A stretch of DNA of 37,001 bases from an uncultured bacterium. GTDB lineage: Bacteria; Verrucomicrobiota; Lentisphaeria; Victivallales; UBA1829. The stretch covers positions 1 through 37,001 of the forward strand of contig CASERY010000083.1 in NCBI GenBank assembly GCA_949290385.1, written 5' to 3'. Positions within the stretch are counted from its first letter, which is position 1; each line of letters starts with the position of its first letter. This document shows, one piece after another, positions 28,486-36,911 of this stretch. The notes under the pieces were generated by a model. That model was not told the origin of the DNA and did not search any database. It saw only the letters and a program-made list of their open reading frames with translations. The position numbers and the translations under genes were made by a program.

Positions 28486-29141
28486 AAAAAGATCATTTTA
28501 TCAAACGCTGCATGCTCCTGTGTTTTGGACTGCTTGTCATGGCCTTTGGAGTGGCGTTCTCCATAAAGGCCGGGCTTGGGACCTCCCCGATCTCCAGTCT
28601 GCCTTATGTAGCCAGTCTTCTGACTCCGCTGACAGTAGGAACAGCAACTATTGTTATGCATTGTGCCCTGATTTTTCTCCAGATTGCGATTCTGCGCAAA
28701 AACTATAATCCCTATCAACTTCTGCAGCTGCCGGTTGCTTTTCTCTTCGGCTATCTGACGGACTTTTCCTTATGGGTTATTCAAAGTATTTCTCCCTCTT
28801 CCTATACCTCTCAATGGCTTCTGTGTGTTCTGGGCATTATTCTGGTAGGAATTGGTGTCAGCTGTGAAGTTGCAGCCAAGGTCGTTGTGCTGGCAGGAGA
28901 AGGACTGGTTCTCGCAGTATGCCAAACCTTCCCCTTAGAATTTCCATCTGTAAAAATTTCCTTTGACTGTTCGCTGGTTATGCTTGCAGCCGTTCTTTCC
29001 ATTGTCGGTCTGGAATACCTTACAGGGATACGGGAAGGAACCATTGCAGCTGCTGTACTGGTAGGAATTGTTGCAAAACACACGAACAAACTTTTTATGC
29101 AGAAATTTATAGACCATTATTTTCCTCAGACCGTTTCCTGA
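28482..29141 (+). CDS. YczE/YitT-like integral membrane protein
   Basis: Multi-pass inner-membrane protein of unknown function, 219 aa. About five or six hydrophobic helices are visible, with the family landmarks FGVAFSIKAGLGTSPISSLPY near the start and a glycine-rich loop GIGVSCEVAAKVVVLAGEGL in the second half. This resembles the YczE/DUF6198 family, often found next to MarR- or GntR-type regulators and suspected to be transporters. The start overlaps the marR stop by four bases. It ends in TGA. The substrate is unknown. Confidence 0.85.
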   Translation: MKKDHFIKRCMLLCFGLLVMAFGVAFSIKAGLGTSPISSLPYVASLLTPLTVGTATIVMHCALIFLQIAILRKNYNPYQLLQLPVAFLFGYLTDFSLWVIQSISPSSYTSQWLLCVLGIILVGIGVSCEVAAKVVVLAGEGLVLAVCQTFPLEFPSVKISFDCSLVMLAAVLSIVGLEYLTGIREGTIAAAVLVGIVAKHTNKLFMQKFIDHYFPQTVS

Positions 29142-29159
29142 CTTTCCTTCTACCCCTTC

Positions 29160-29191
29160 TTTCAACCCTGGAAAGGATTCCAGGGTTGAAA
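29160..29191. terminator. Perfect 13-bp hairpin after the YczE-like gene
   Basis: TTTCAACCCTGGA (29160-29172) and TCCAGGGTTGAAA (29179-29191) pair perfectly around a 6-base loop, 18 bases past the stop. There is no T tract on the plus side, so termination is likely but not certain; it could also act as an operator upstream of gnd. Confidence 0.55.
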
Positions 29192-29398
29192 TATGAGACA
29201 AAAAAGCTGTCTTTTTTCCCCTGTCGGACACCTGCTTGAAAGACACACAGATTTTTCCGCATTACAGACGCAGATCCGGATAAAAAATTATCCGGTCTTC
29301 TGGCAAAATTCAAAAGAACAGTTTATATTCTCTTTCATACTGTACTATCGGTCATTTCTATACAATTCAAGCCGAAACCCGGAAAGAGAGGCCGCCTT

Positions 29399-30868
29399 AT
29401 GATCCATCAGAAAGCGCAGTTCGGTATTATCGGATTAGCCGTTATGGGAGCAAATCTTGTTCTGAATCTAGTCTCGAAAGGATTTTCTGTAGCCGTTTAC
29501 AACAGGACGGCACAACGGACACTGGACTTTGCAAAAAAACAGAACAATTCACACATTCACCCATACTATTCCATTCAGGATTTTGTCCAGGCATTGGAGA
29601 GACCTCGGAAAATACTTCTGATGGTTCAGTCCGGAACAGCTGTGGATGAAATGATCCAACAGCTGGAGCCCTATCTTGACCCCGGGGACATTCTAGCCGA
29701 TGGTGGCAACAGCTTTTTTGAAGACACAGAACGCAGATGCACCCTTCTTCAGGGGAAAAACATCTTATACGCAGGCGTTGGAATTTCCGGAGGCGAAGAA
29801 GGTGCGCTCCACGGACCTTCCATGATGCCCGGCGGAAACCCGGCCTCCTGGGATTGTCTGAGGCCGTTCTTTGAAGCTGCTTCTGCAAAAGTAGCCGGGC
29901 TGCCCTGCTGTGCCTGGATCGGCCCGGGCGGAAGCGGGCATTTCGTCAAAATGCTTCATAACGGTATTGAATATGCATTTATGCAGCTTATAGCAGAGGC
30001 CTATGGACTTATGCGCGATCTGCTGAAAATGTCGCCAGATGAAATCAGCCGTGTCTTTGGAAGCTGGAATCAAAAGGAACTCAGGAGCTTTCTTGTTGAA
30101 ACCGCCTCTGAGGTTCTTGTCTGCAAAGACCCGGAGTCCGGCGATTATCTCATCAACCGCATTCTGGATAAACCTGGCCAGAAAGGCACCGGCAAATGGA
30201 CCCTTATTCAAGCACTGGAATCCGGTTCACCTGTCCCAGTCATTGCCGAAGCGGTCTTTGCCAGAATGACAGCCGCCGATAAGCCCAGGCGCATGATTCT
30301 GCATGATATTCTCCCCGGTCCAGATCCAGAAGCAGCACATGCCAGCCTCTCCTCCGGAAAAAAGGACTTCCTTGAAGATTTGGAAAAAGCACTTTATGCA
30401 TCCGTTCTATGTGTGTATGCTCAGGGCTTTCAAATGCTCAGAAACGCATCCGTGCAGCATCAATGGGAACTGAATCTCTCCGAAATTGCGCGCATCTGGC
30501 GAGGCGGCTGCATTATCCGGGCAGATATTCTGACCGATCTTCAAAACCTGTTTTCTCAGAATCCCGGACTTGACAATTTCCTTGAATCGCGGTATTTTAC
30601 CCAGGTTCTGGGGAAAGCACAGGATTCCTGGAGACGTGTGGTTTGCCGCGGAATCAGTGCGGGAATTTCCTTAAGCGCATTTTCCTCTGCGCTTGCAGCC
30701 TACGATGCCATCCGGACACAGAACCTTCCGGCGAACATGATTCAGGCTCTGCGCGATTCCTTTGGAGCGCATATGTTTGAACGCACAGATCGGCCGGAAG
30801 GATTGTTTTTTCATGGACCATGGCACAATTCTGAAGCTCAGATATCGTCCACTGTATACAATGCCTGA
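29399..30868 (+). CDS. gnd: 6-phosphogluconate dehydrogenase, decarboxylating
   Basis: Oxidative pentose phosphate step: 6-phosphogluconate to ribulose-5-phosphate plus CO2 and NADPH; cytoplasmic. It has 489 aa, a little longer than the 470 of E. coli Gnd. The N-terminal Rossmann fold has IGLAVMGANLVLNLVSKG and VYNRT. DGGNSFFEDTERR and GVGISGGEEGALHGPSMMPGG bind substrate. The catalytic Lys and Asn lie in GGSGHFVKMLHNGIEYAFMQ. The C-terminal helical domain includes KGTGKWTLIQALE. The tail ends SSTVYNA. The start follows AGAGAGG at a good distance. It ends in TGA. It probably has its own promoter in the 257-base gap after the hairpin at 29160. Confidence 0.96.
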   Translation: MIHQKAQFGIIGLAVMGANLVLNLVSKGFSVAVYNRTAQRTLDFAKKQNNSHIHPYYSIQDFVQALERPRKILLMVQSGTAVDEMIQQLEPYLDPGDILADGGNSFFEDTERRCTLLQGKNILYAGVGISGGEEGALHGPSMMPGGNPASWDCLRPFFEAASAKVAGLPCCAWIGPGGSGHFVKMLHNGIEYAFMQLIAEAYGLMRDLLKMSPDEISRVFGSWNQKELRSFLVETASEVLVCKDPESGDYLINRILDKPGQKGTGKWTLIQALESGSPVPVIAEAVFARMTAADKPRRMILHDILPGPDPEAAHASLSSGKKDFLEDLEKALYASVLCVYAQGFQMLRNASVQHQWELNLSEIARIWRGGCIIRADILTDLQNLFSQNPGLDNFLESRYFTQVLGKAQDSWRRVVCRGISAGISLSAFSSALAAYDAIRTQNLPANMIQALRDSFGAHMFERTDRPEGLFFHGPWHNSEAQISSTVYNA

Positions 30869-31063
30869 AATTGCTACAGCAGTTCTTCCTGGCAGAGACG
30901 ACAGCAGACGGGAAAAGTGAAAGACTGCGGCAAAAGAATGAACAGAACAAAAAGGAAACCGCCCCTTCAGCCCTTCAAAAGGATTTCTGCGGAGCAAACA
31001 TGGCTCTGAACCGGAGAAAAATGAAAGAAAAGCATCTTCTTAAATAAGAAGGAAAAATGAATT

Positions 31064-31927
31064 ATGAAATTTCTGTCCTGTTTTTTTGGCTATCATCCAA
31101 AAGGCATTTTTGCCGCCCTGCTCATCATGATGGCCGGTCTGTTTCTTTTCGGTTGTACCACATTGACTGAAGCGGAGCAGAAAAGACTTCTGCGCCTGGA
31201 TGAACCTGCGGAAAAATCTGATATGACAGTAGAACAGCTTCTGGCAAAAATGCACAGTGTTACAGATCCCCGCAATCACCTGTTTGATGCAAAATCATAT
31301 CTATTGCGGCAAAGTACTGTTTCTGAAACAGAATATAAGAAAGGCAAACTTTCTGAACAGTACGTAAGCACAGTCAAATTCCAGCTTCCGGATGAAATGG
31401 TTCAAACGACGGAGCGTGCAGGAACCCCGGTAAAAACGATTCTGTTTAAAGACGGAGATGCCTATATCATTGATCCTGTCAGCAAAAAGGCAAGCCGGAT
31501 TCCGGAAGGGACTGAGCTCCAGAAAATCAAGCTTTATGCAGATATAGCCAATCCGACCAAGCAGATCACAGACATTTTTGCACAGGTGGATGTGGATGTT
31601 ATCTATGAAAATCACGAACGGTATTACAGACTGATCTGCCTTGCAGAAGACCGTGCAATTCCTCCTTATGTCATTTACGTTCATTCTGGAACATTTCTGA
31701 CAGCTAAAGCAGAAACCATTGTCCAGGATTCCCAGGGTTATCAGGTTCTATACATAGCGGAATCCAAAGATTACAAATGGGTGGACGACATACTGATCCC
31801 TACTACAACCCTTCTGAAAGTCAAAAACCAGACGGATGTTTGTACAACAACAGCCTTTGATCTGAACTGCACACTTCCCGGCAAAGATTTTGAACTTCCC
31901 TCCGGATATCGGATCAGTGAAGAATAA
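31064..31927 (+). CDS. Lipoprotein, LolA/outer-membrane lipoprotein-sorting-like
   Basis: Secreted lipoprotein, 287 aa. The N-terminus has a hydrophobic stretch (residues 14-30) and a lipobox FLFG-C31, so it should be cut and lipidated at Cys31. The mature part is rich in beta-strand-like alternation (VKTILFKDGDAYIIDPVSKKASR, YRLICLAED, DDILIPTTTLLKV), which resembles the half-barrel of LolA/LolB/DUF4292-type proteins. The match is by pattern only. The start has AAGGAA upstream. It ends in TAA. The gene stands alone, with 195 bases before it. Confidence 0.75.
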   Translation: MKFLSCFFGYHPKGIFAALLIMMAGLFLFGCTTLTEAEQKRLLRLDEPAEKSDMTVEQLLAKMHSVTDPRNHLFDAKSYLLRQSTVSETEYKKGKLSEQYVSTVKFQLPDEMVQTTERAGTPVKTILFKDGDAYIIDPVSKKASRIPEGTELQKIKLYADIANPTKQITDIFAQVDVDVIYENHERYYRLICLAEDRAIPPYVIYVHSGTFLTAKAETIVQDSQGYQVLYIAESKDYKWVDDILIPTTTLLKVKNQTDVCTTTAFDLNCTLPGKDFELPSGYRISEE

Positions 31928-32576
31928 AGGATTTTTTCGAACTGTGCCTTCTTTTCTAACTTTCCAATAAATGCGGTTGGTTCAAGGGGCCGACAAAGAA
32001 TAAAAGATTCTGCAAACTTGACAATCCGGATTGCATTCTAAGCAGAGAGTACGGGTGTACGACAAAGGATAAAGGATTCTGTAAGCTCTCTTTTTCTGAA
32101 GAGGGCTTTTTTCTTTTCAGTTAGTTTTCCTGAACCTCCGGCGTCCCAAACAGTCTTCAAAAAATAGAGGGGTAATCCGGGGACATCTAAAACAGATACA
32201 AAAACAGTAAACGGATCAATCTTTTTCAGCTGCCGACACACGCTTAAATCCAATAGAAGCAAACTCTTTCTATCTGGAAGATCCCTCCCCCCGTTCGGTC
32301 TGAGCTTAGCAAACTTCAGGAAGGAAAAGAAGATCTCTCTTTCCATCTGGGGAACCCCCCGTCCGGCCTTAAATATTTCATTCCACTTTATGCGGGTCTT
32401 TTTATTCATTCTTATTCTGAAACACAAAAAGGATCCATTTTCAATCTGCAAATATCCTCCTGATATTTGCATTTTTGCAGAAAAATGCTACATTTCCGCA
32501 ATCGAAAACAATCAGGGAAAAGCGTCTTTCCGATACAGATTCCCGTTGGTCGGCAAGATTGAGTGTAATTCGGGAA
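31928..32576. other. Spacer between lipoprotein and flavoprotein genes
   Basis: About 650 bases. It holds a direct repeat at 31991-32087, a 20-base segment shared with 7679-7698, and a hairpin TGCAAATATC/GATATTTGCA (about 32447-32471) followed by a short T run. A 145-codon minus-strand frame (32038-32472) is not listed as a gene: it ends in TAG, which is not a stop elsewhere here, and would otherwise run antisense into the lipoprotein. Confidence 0.55.
31991..32087. repeat. 28-bp imperfect direct repeat, period 69 bp
   Basis: CGACAAAGAATAAAAGATTC then TGCAAACT (31991-32018) recurs as CGACAAAGGATAAAGGATTC then TGTAAGCT (32060-32087). There are four differences, all transitions. Confidence 0.75.
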
Positions 32577-33626
32577 ATGAAAGAACTTTTTATGGAAGAT
32601 ACAAAATATTTTGACGCCATGATGCAGCGCGGCAGAGAATTTCTCAATGTCCGTTATCCGATTATCTGCGGTGCCATGACCTGGGTTTCTGAACCGCATC
32701 TAGTGGCTGCTGTCTGCAATAATGGATGCTTTGCCTGTCTTGCCGGAGGGAATGCCCCCACAGAAATTCTCAAGGAACAGATCCTCGAAACAAGACGCCT
32801 TACAGACAAGCCATTTGCAGTCAATCTAATTACGATTGCCCCTGCTTATAAATCCCATCTGGAAATGCTTCGTGAAGTCAAGCCCGAATACATTGTCTTT
32901 GCCGGAAGTTTTCCCAAAGAAAAAGAAATTGAGGCGGCCAAGGAAACCGGTGCCAAAGTTCTCTGTTTTGCATCCACTATCTCTATTGCGGAACGTATGA
33001 TTCGTTTCGGCGCCGATGCATTGATCCTGGAAGGCAGCGAAGCCGGTGGTCATATCGGCCATGTCTCCGCATTAGTGCTGATGCAGCAGGTTCTCTTCAA
33101 ATTCTCCGATCAGGTTCCGGTCTTTGTTGCAGGCGGTATTGCTACAGGCAAGATGATTGCCCATGCAGCGCTTATGGGAGCGGCAGGAGTCCAGCTTGGA
33201 ACCCGCTTTGTCATGACAGATGAGTGCCGGGTTCATCCGAAATTTAAAGATGTCTTTGCCAGAGCTGATGCCCGTGATGCTGTGTCCACTCCGCAGTATG
33301 ACAGCAAACTGCCGGTTGTAGCAGTCCGCTGTCTGCGGAACAGAGGCATGAATGAATTTGGAAAACTCCAGCTGAATCTGCTTCGTCAGCTTGAAGCCGG
33401 TACGATTCATCGTGAAACAGCCCAGGCGGAAGTGGAAAAATTCTGGGTTGGAGCCCTTCGCCGCGCCGCCATTGAAGGAGATGTGGAAAATGGATCCCTT
33501 ATGGCCGGACAGTCTGTTGGAATGGTCAACAAAATCATGCCTGTCAAGGACTTGATTCACGAACTTGTAACAGATGCCGAAGCGGAACTGAAGGCCGTGA
33601 AAGAACGTCTTAACAAAATCAATTGA
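32577..33626 (+). CDS. FMN-dependent enoyl-ACP reductase II (FabK) / nitronate monooxygenase-like protein
   Basis: TIM-barrel flavoprotein, 349 aa from ATG 32577; ATG 32592 is an equally good start, and neither has a strong ribosome binding site. It has the family's early signature YPIICGAMTWVSEPHLVAAVCNN, the flavin-binding ADALILEGSEAGGHIG, and VPVFVAGGIATGKMIAHAALMGAAGVQLGTRF. The family contains FabK, which reduces enoyl-ACP in fatty acid synthesis, and nitronate monooxygenase, which oxidises nitroalkanes. I cannot separate them here; an anaerobe favours FabK. It ends in TGA. It is followed by the iron-sulfur gene group after about 70 bases. Confidence 0.85.
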   Translation: MKELFMEDTKYFDAMMQRGREFLNVRYPIICGAMTWVSEPHLVAAVCNNGCFACLAGGNAPTEILKEQILETRRLTDKPFAVNLITIAPAYKSHLEMLREVKPEYIVFAGSFPKEKEIEAAKETGAKVLCFASTISIAERMIRFGADALILEGSEAGGHIGHVSALVLMQQVLFKFSDQVPVFVAGGIATGKMIAHAALMGAAGVQLGTRFVMTDECRVHPKFKDVFARADARDAVSTPQYDSKLPVVAVRCLRNRGMNEFGKLQLNLLRQLEAGTIHRETAQAEVEKFWVGALRRAAIEGDVENGSLMAGQSVGMVNKIMPVKDLIHELVTDAEAELKAVKERLNKIN

Positions 33627-33698
33627 ACCGTAAAATAAGTTCCAGTTCTATCCTTCGGAACGGCCTGCAATCAGGAAAAATCAACGGAGTGCCTGTCC

Positions 33699-33959
33699 AT
33701 GAAAAGCGCATTTGAATTAGCCTTGGAACGCAGCGGCGGTTCTCTCAATGAACTGTCTCCTGACAAAAAAGAAAAAATTGCTGAGCTGGATTCCATCTGC
33801 AAGGCAAAAATCGCAGAGGCGGAAATTTCTGCGGATCAGAAAATACAAAAATTGGATGATCCAGCAAAAATCGAAGAAATCAAGGAAGGCCTTCGCCATG
33901 AAATCGCCTCCCTGCAGGACCGTTACGAACGGGAAAAGGATCGTGTCCGCAATGCCTGA
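33699..33959 (+). CDS. Small charged helical protein upstream of cysteine desulfurase
   Basis: An 86-aa protein, family not recognised. It is rich in Lys, Glu, Asp and Ala throughout and predicted helical or coiled coil (AKIEEIKEGLRHEIASLQDRYEREKD). It has no cysteines apart from one (C32), no signal peptide and no membrane segment. The start has a CGGAG site 9 bases upstream. Its TGA overlaps the ATG of the desulfurase gene, so the two are likely translated together. A partner or chaperone role in cluster assembly is a guess from position only. Confidence 0.8.
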   Translation: MKSAFELALERSGGSLNELSPDKKEKIAELDSICKAKIAEAEISADQKIQKLDDPAKIEEIKEGLRHEIASLQDRYEREKDRVRNA

Positions 33960-35193
33960 CAGACCTGAGGCAGACAGCAATACCGCAGAGCAGAAAAATC
34001 CACTGACATCCTCTCTCTGCGGCGACCGGGACAGAGTTATTATTCAGAATGGCATTTACCTGGATCATGCGGCGGCCATGCCGCCTGATCCGGCGGTGCT
34101 TGCCCGGATTGCAGAATTATTTCAAACAGTCTATGCCAATCAGGAGTCTCCTGGCTTTCACGGAAGCCAGGCGCTGCATATACAGAAAAAAGCGGAACAG
34201 CTTTTAAAATGTGCTCTTTCGGAAAACTGTAATTCGGAATGCATGGTTCTCTGGTGCAGTTCCGGAACAGAAGCCGTTCAGGCCTCCATGAAACTTATTC
34301 AAAAGGTCTATCCTTCCGGAGGAGTGATTTTATTCAGTGAAGGAGAGCATGCGTCTGTACGGGCGGCTCTAAAAGAAATGCCGGGTTCTTACCAGTGTCT
34401 TCCGCTGAAACTTGCATCCGAAGGCACGTTGGATCTGGATGATCTTGAACAAAAACTCAAAAAGTTCAATGTGATTGCCTGCGCCGTACATTTTGTTCAG
34501 TCTGAAACTGGAAAAATTCAAGATTTAACCGCAGTCCGCAACCTTCTGAAAAAACATTCATCCAAAACCCTGTTCTTCACGGATGCCATTCAGGGTATTG
34601 GAAAAATTCCCCTGCCCTGGGATCAGGCAAAACCGGATATTCTGACGATTTCCGGTCAAAAATTTGGACTTCCTTCCGGAGCGGCACTTGTCTGTTCCAA
34701 CACATTGCGCAAAGATCTTGTTTCACTCAGAAATACGTTTCATCTGGTTGGCCGTCTTCCAGTGCCTTTTGCCATGGCTCTTGCGGAACGCCTGGAATAC
34801 CTGCAGCGGAATCTGAATGAAAATAGAAAGAAGGCATCTGAAATAAAGAATTTTCTTCTCCAGGAACTGCAGGAGAACTTATTCGGATATTTTCAGGAGA
34901 CCATCCCGTCTTCTGATGCCAGCGACTATATTTGTCATCTGCTGCTCAAGTCTTCTTCTGTAACTTATCAGGGAGCCATTGTTGTCCGTGCGCTTTCTGC
35001 CAGAGGCATTTCCGTATCCTCCGGCAGTGCCTGTGATGCTGAAACCAAAACGCCTTCTGCAGTTCTCAGGGCAATGGGGATTCCCATCAAGGATGCTTAT
35101 TCAGCCTTGCGCATATCCCTGGGATTCCATACAACAAAGTAGGAAATTCGCCAGTTTGTATGGGAACTGAAGAAAACTCTGAGTGAATATTGA
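33952..35193 (+). CDS. Cysteine desulfurase (NifS/IscS type), with one in-frame TAG
   Basis: PLP enzyme that takes sulfur from cysteine for iron-sulfur clusters and thio-modification. It has 413 aa with TAG as sense. About 33 extra residues precede the usual start (IYLDHAAAMP). PLP contacts are SEGEHAS (His133), FFTDAIQGIGK (Asp211, Gln214) and the Schiff-base Lys237 in ISGQKFG. The active Cys361 is in SSGSACD. TAG is codon 397 (35140-35142), inside the family motif where homologs read TTxEEI: HTTK-TAG-EIRQFVW. The helix then continues to SEY and TGA at 35191. Stopping at TAG would cut the last 17 residues of the family fold. A NifU-like gene follows 64 bases later. Confidence 0.94.
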
Positions 35194-35257
35194 AAAATGA
35201 ATTTGTATTCTTTTCTGTGAGGAGTACATTATTCTCAAACAAGAAAGGATTTGAATT

Positions 35258-35476
35258 ATGAATGAAAAAATTATTGCCAAGCTGGAAGAACTCCGCGGAT
35301 GCTTACAGGCAGATGGCGGTGATCTTGAACTCGTAGAAATTGACGGAAAAACTGTAAAACTTTCACTTCGCGGTGCCTGTGGAAGCTGTCCGCATGCAAC
35401 CATGACGCTGAAGGAAGGAATTGAACGGATTCTCCGGGAAGAAATTGATCCGGAAATTGTTGTAGAAAGAGTCTGA
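35258..35476 (+). CDS. NifU-like scaffold protein (NifU C-terminal domain)
   Basis: Carries iron-sulfur clusters to target proteins. It has 72 aa, a stand-alone NifU C-terminal (Nfu) domain. The cluster-binding CxxC is in GACGSCPHATMTLKEGIE. LRGCLQADGGDLELVEI is the usual start of the domain. The start has AAGGA upstream. It ends in TGA and is followed at once by a strong terminator. With the desulfurase it makes a minimal cluster-assembly pair; no IscU, IscA or SUF gene is present in the window. Confidence 0.94.
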   Translation: MNEKIIAKLEELRGCLQADGGDLELVEIDGKTVKLSLRGACGSCPHATMTLKEGIERILREEIDPEIVVERV

Positions 35477-35508
35477 TTCAAATAATCCCTTTTCTGCAGA
35501 AAATAAAG

Positions 35509-35562
35509 AGATCCTCCAGGCGAAAAGAAAAAAAATACGCTGTGGAGGATCTTTTTTTCTTT
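35509..35562 (+). terminator. Intrinsic terminator after the NifU-like gene
   Basis: AGATCCTCCA (35509-35518) and TGGAGGATCT (35543-35552) form a perfect 10-bp stem, followed by T-rich sequence to 35562. Confidence 0.93.
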
Positions 35563-35937
35563 ATAGAATACTTGAAACTTTGATTTGTTTCCGATTCTAA
35601 AGGTCCATGGCCGTTCCTGAAAATTCTTTATGTCGACAGTATAACTTATAATATTTCTAACGTGTTCAGTTTTTAAAAAACAATCACTAAAATTTCTGAC
35701 ATGCCATCCGAACTTGATAAAGTCTTATTGCAATAAAAAATATTTTCGATTTTCTCAAAACTTCAAAAAATCATTCACCTCTTTTCCTGCTGTTTTTTAT
35801 TTCTTATACAATCTACTTGTTTTAATATAGATAACCCCTTAAATGAGCCATAGGAACGGCAAAAAATAATACCTCTATGCTGGCCATATCTTTCATAATA
35901 AAAAAGAAATGAAAGATAAAAAAATCTTGAAAAAAAC

Positions 35938-35966
35938 TTGCATTACCGTTTTAAATGCATTATACT
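35938..35966 (+). promoter_or_regulatory. Sigma-70-type promoter of the TAG-rich lipoprotein gene
   Basis: TTGCAT (35938-35943), exactly 17 bases, TATACT (35961-35966): the best housekeeping-type promoter in the window. Transcription would begin near 35973, about 250 bases before the ATG at 36222. Confidence 0.7.
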
Positions 35967-36221
35967 CCCTTTAGAAAAGGGAAACAAACAATGGGGGAGG
36001 AAAATAATCATAGCCATAAAATCCCGTATCACTGAAACTTCCTGACGGGAAAAAAATTCCAGAATTAGCGATTTCTCAAGACTTTTTCAACGACTTAAAT
36101 ACTTTGATATAAAGCAGGCTCAGGCACATTCATTCTGCAATGGGAAATCCTGCTTGATTTTATATGAAGTATTCATTATTTGATATTCAACGGATGCAAT
36201 AAAAAAGAAAGGGAAATTTAA

Positions 36222-36887
36222 ATGCAAATGATCAGATCATTTCTTTTTGGAATCGGATTATTGGCAGTTCTGTTCTGCACAGCTTGTTTTTCACCGTCCG
36301 AGAGTTCCCGCATGGATGAATCTAAAGAAATTTCACAAAGCAGGATAGATGCTTGGAATTATTATTTACAAACTCTTGAGCGAGAAGATGATTTGTAGGA
36401 TAGAACTAAAAAAATGATAACACCTCTTCTTGTGGATTTTTCTTTGTGCCCTTTCTTATCAGAATCGGATCTACAGCTGATTAAGAGTAATCGAAAAATA
36501 GAACTGATCTTATTTGCTCTTTAGATGGGATATGAGAATATGCTCATTAAGAAACCGAAAATAATTGAAGTTGATTTTGAAGAACTTTACGTTGAAATTA
36601 GTGAAGAAGAAAAAACTGCCATTGTAGCATTATTGCAAAAAATAATGCCTGATGACAAAATTTTCTTAGCTGTAAAAAAATCCCCTGCAGATAAAACAGA
36701 TGATTAGGTGAAGGAACATATTGAAGACGAATAGGTTCATTTCACGGTCGTTGCATACTCCGAAAGTTTTACGAATGACGTTACAGTCGCAGTCGAAGTC
36801 GGTCGTGTTCTCACTTCTTATCAATTTATCTACAGAAGGAATATGTATATTCTAAGAAACAGGACCATATTCTTGCCTTTTGATTGA
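36222..36887 (+). CDS. Lipoprotein of unknown function, with four in-frame TAG codons
   Basis: I do not recognise the family. Read with TAG as sense it is 221 aa. AAAGGGA lies 8 bases before the ATG. The N-terminus is a lipoprotein signal (MQMIRSFLFGIGLLAVLF) ending in a lipobox-like CTA-C22, followed by a Ser-rich linker. TAG is codons 59, 101, 162 and 171 (36396, 36522, 36705, 36732). The middle part (VDFEELYVEISEEEKTAIVA) is acidic; the end (FTVVAYSESFTNDVTVAVEVG) looks beta-stranded. TGA at 36885-36887 is followed 2 bases later by a hairpin. The codon use is more AT-rich than in neighbouring genes, which may mean transfer or weak selection. With TAG as stop, only a 58-aa stub with a signal peptide would remain. 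Confidence 0.75.
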
Positions 36888-36889
36888 TG

Positions 36890-36911
36890 CTTCCTCTAAA
36901 ATAAGAGGAAG
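36890..36911 (+). terminator. Hairpin directly after the last lipoprotein gene
   Basis: CTTCCTCT (36890-36897) and AGAGGAAG (36904-36911) pair perfectly around a 6-base loop, just past the TGA. The following T content is modest. Its position supports the TGA, not any of the four TAGs, as the end of the gene. Confidence 0.5.

Larger units (their letters stand above)
35477..36221. other. AT-rich spacer with a long leader before the last lipoprotein
   Basis: About 745 bases with no gene that I can support. After the terminator the sequence is very AT-rich. A clean promoter lies at 35938-35966. The transcript would have a leader of about 250 bases containing a purine tract GGGGGAGG (35994-36001) without a proper start codon behind it, a hairpin CCCGT/ACGGG (36023-36049) and a hairpin AAGCAGG/CCTGCTT (36112-36155). 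Confidence 0.55.

Noticed and set aside
32038-32472. 145-codon minus-strand frame as a gene
   Set aside because: It ends in TAG, which is not a stop in this segment; reading on makes it run antisense through the lipoprotein gene. It has no convincing start and overlaps internal repeats.
3756-35142. Pyrrolysine as the meaning of TAG
   Set aside because: Pyrrolysine users normally keep TAG rare and confined largely to methylamine methyltransferases, and many keep TAG stops. Here TAG sits at unremarkable positions in unrelated housekeeping genes and never as a terminator. No pyl genes are in the window. It is not formally excluded without the whole genome.
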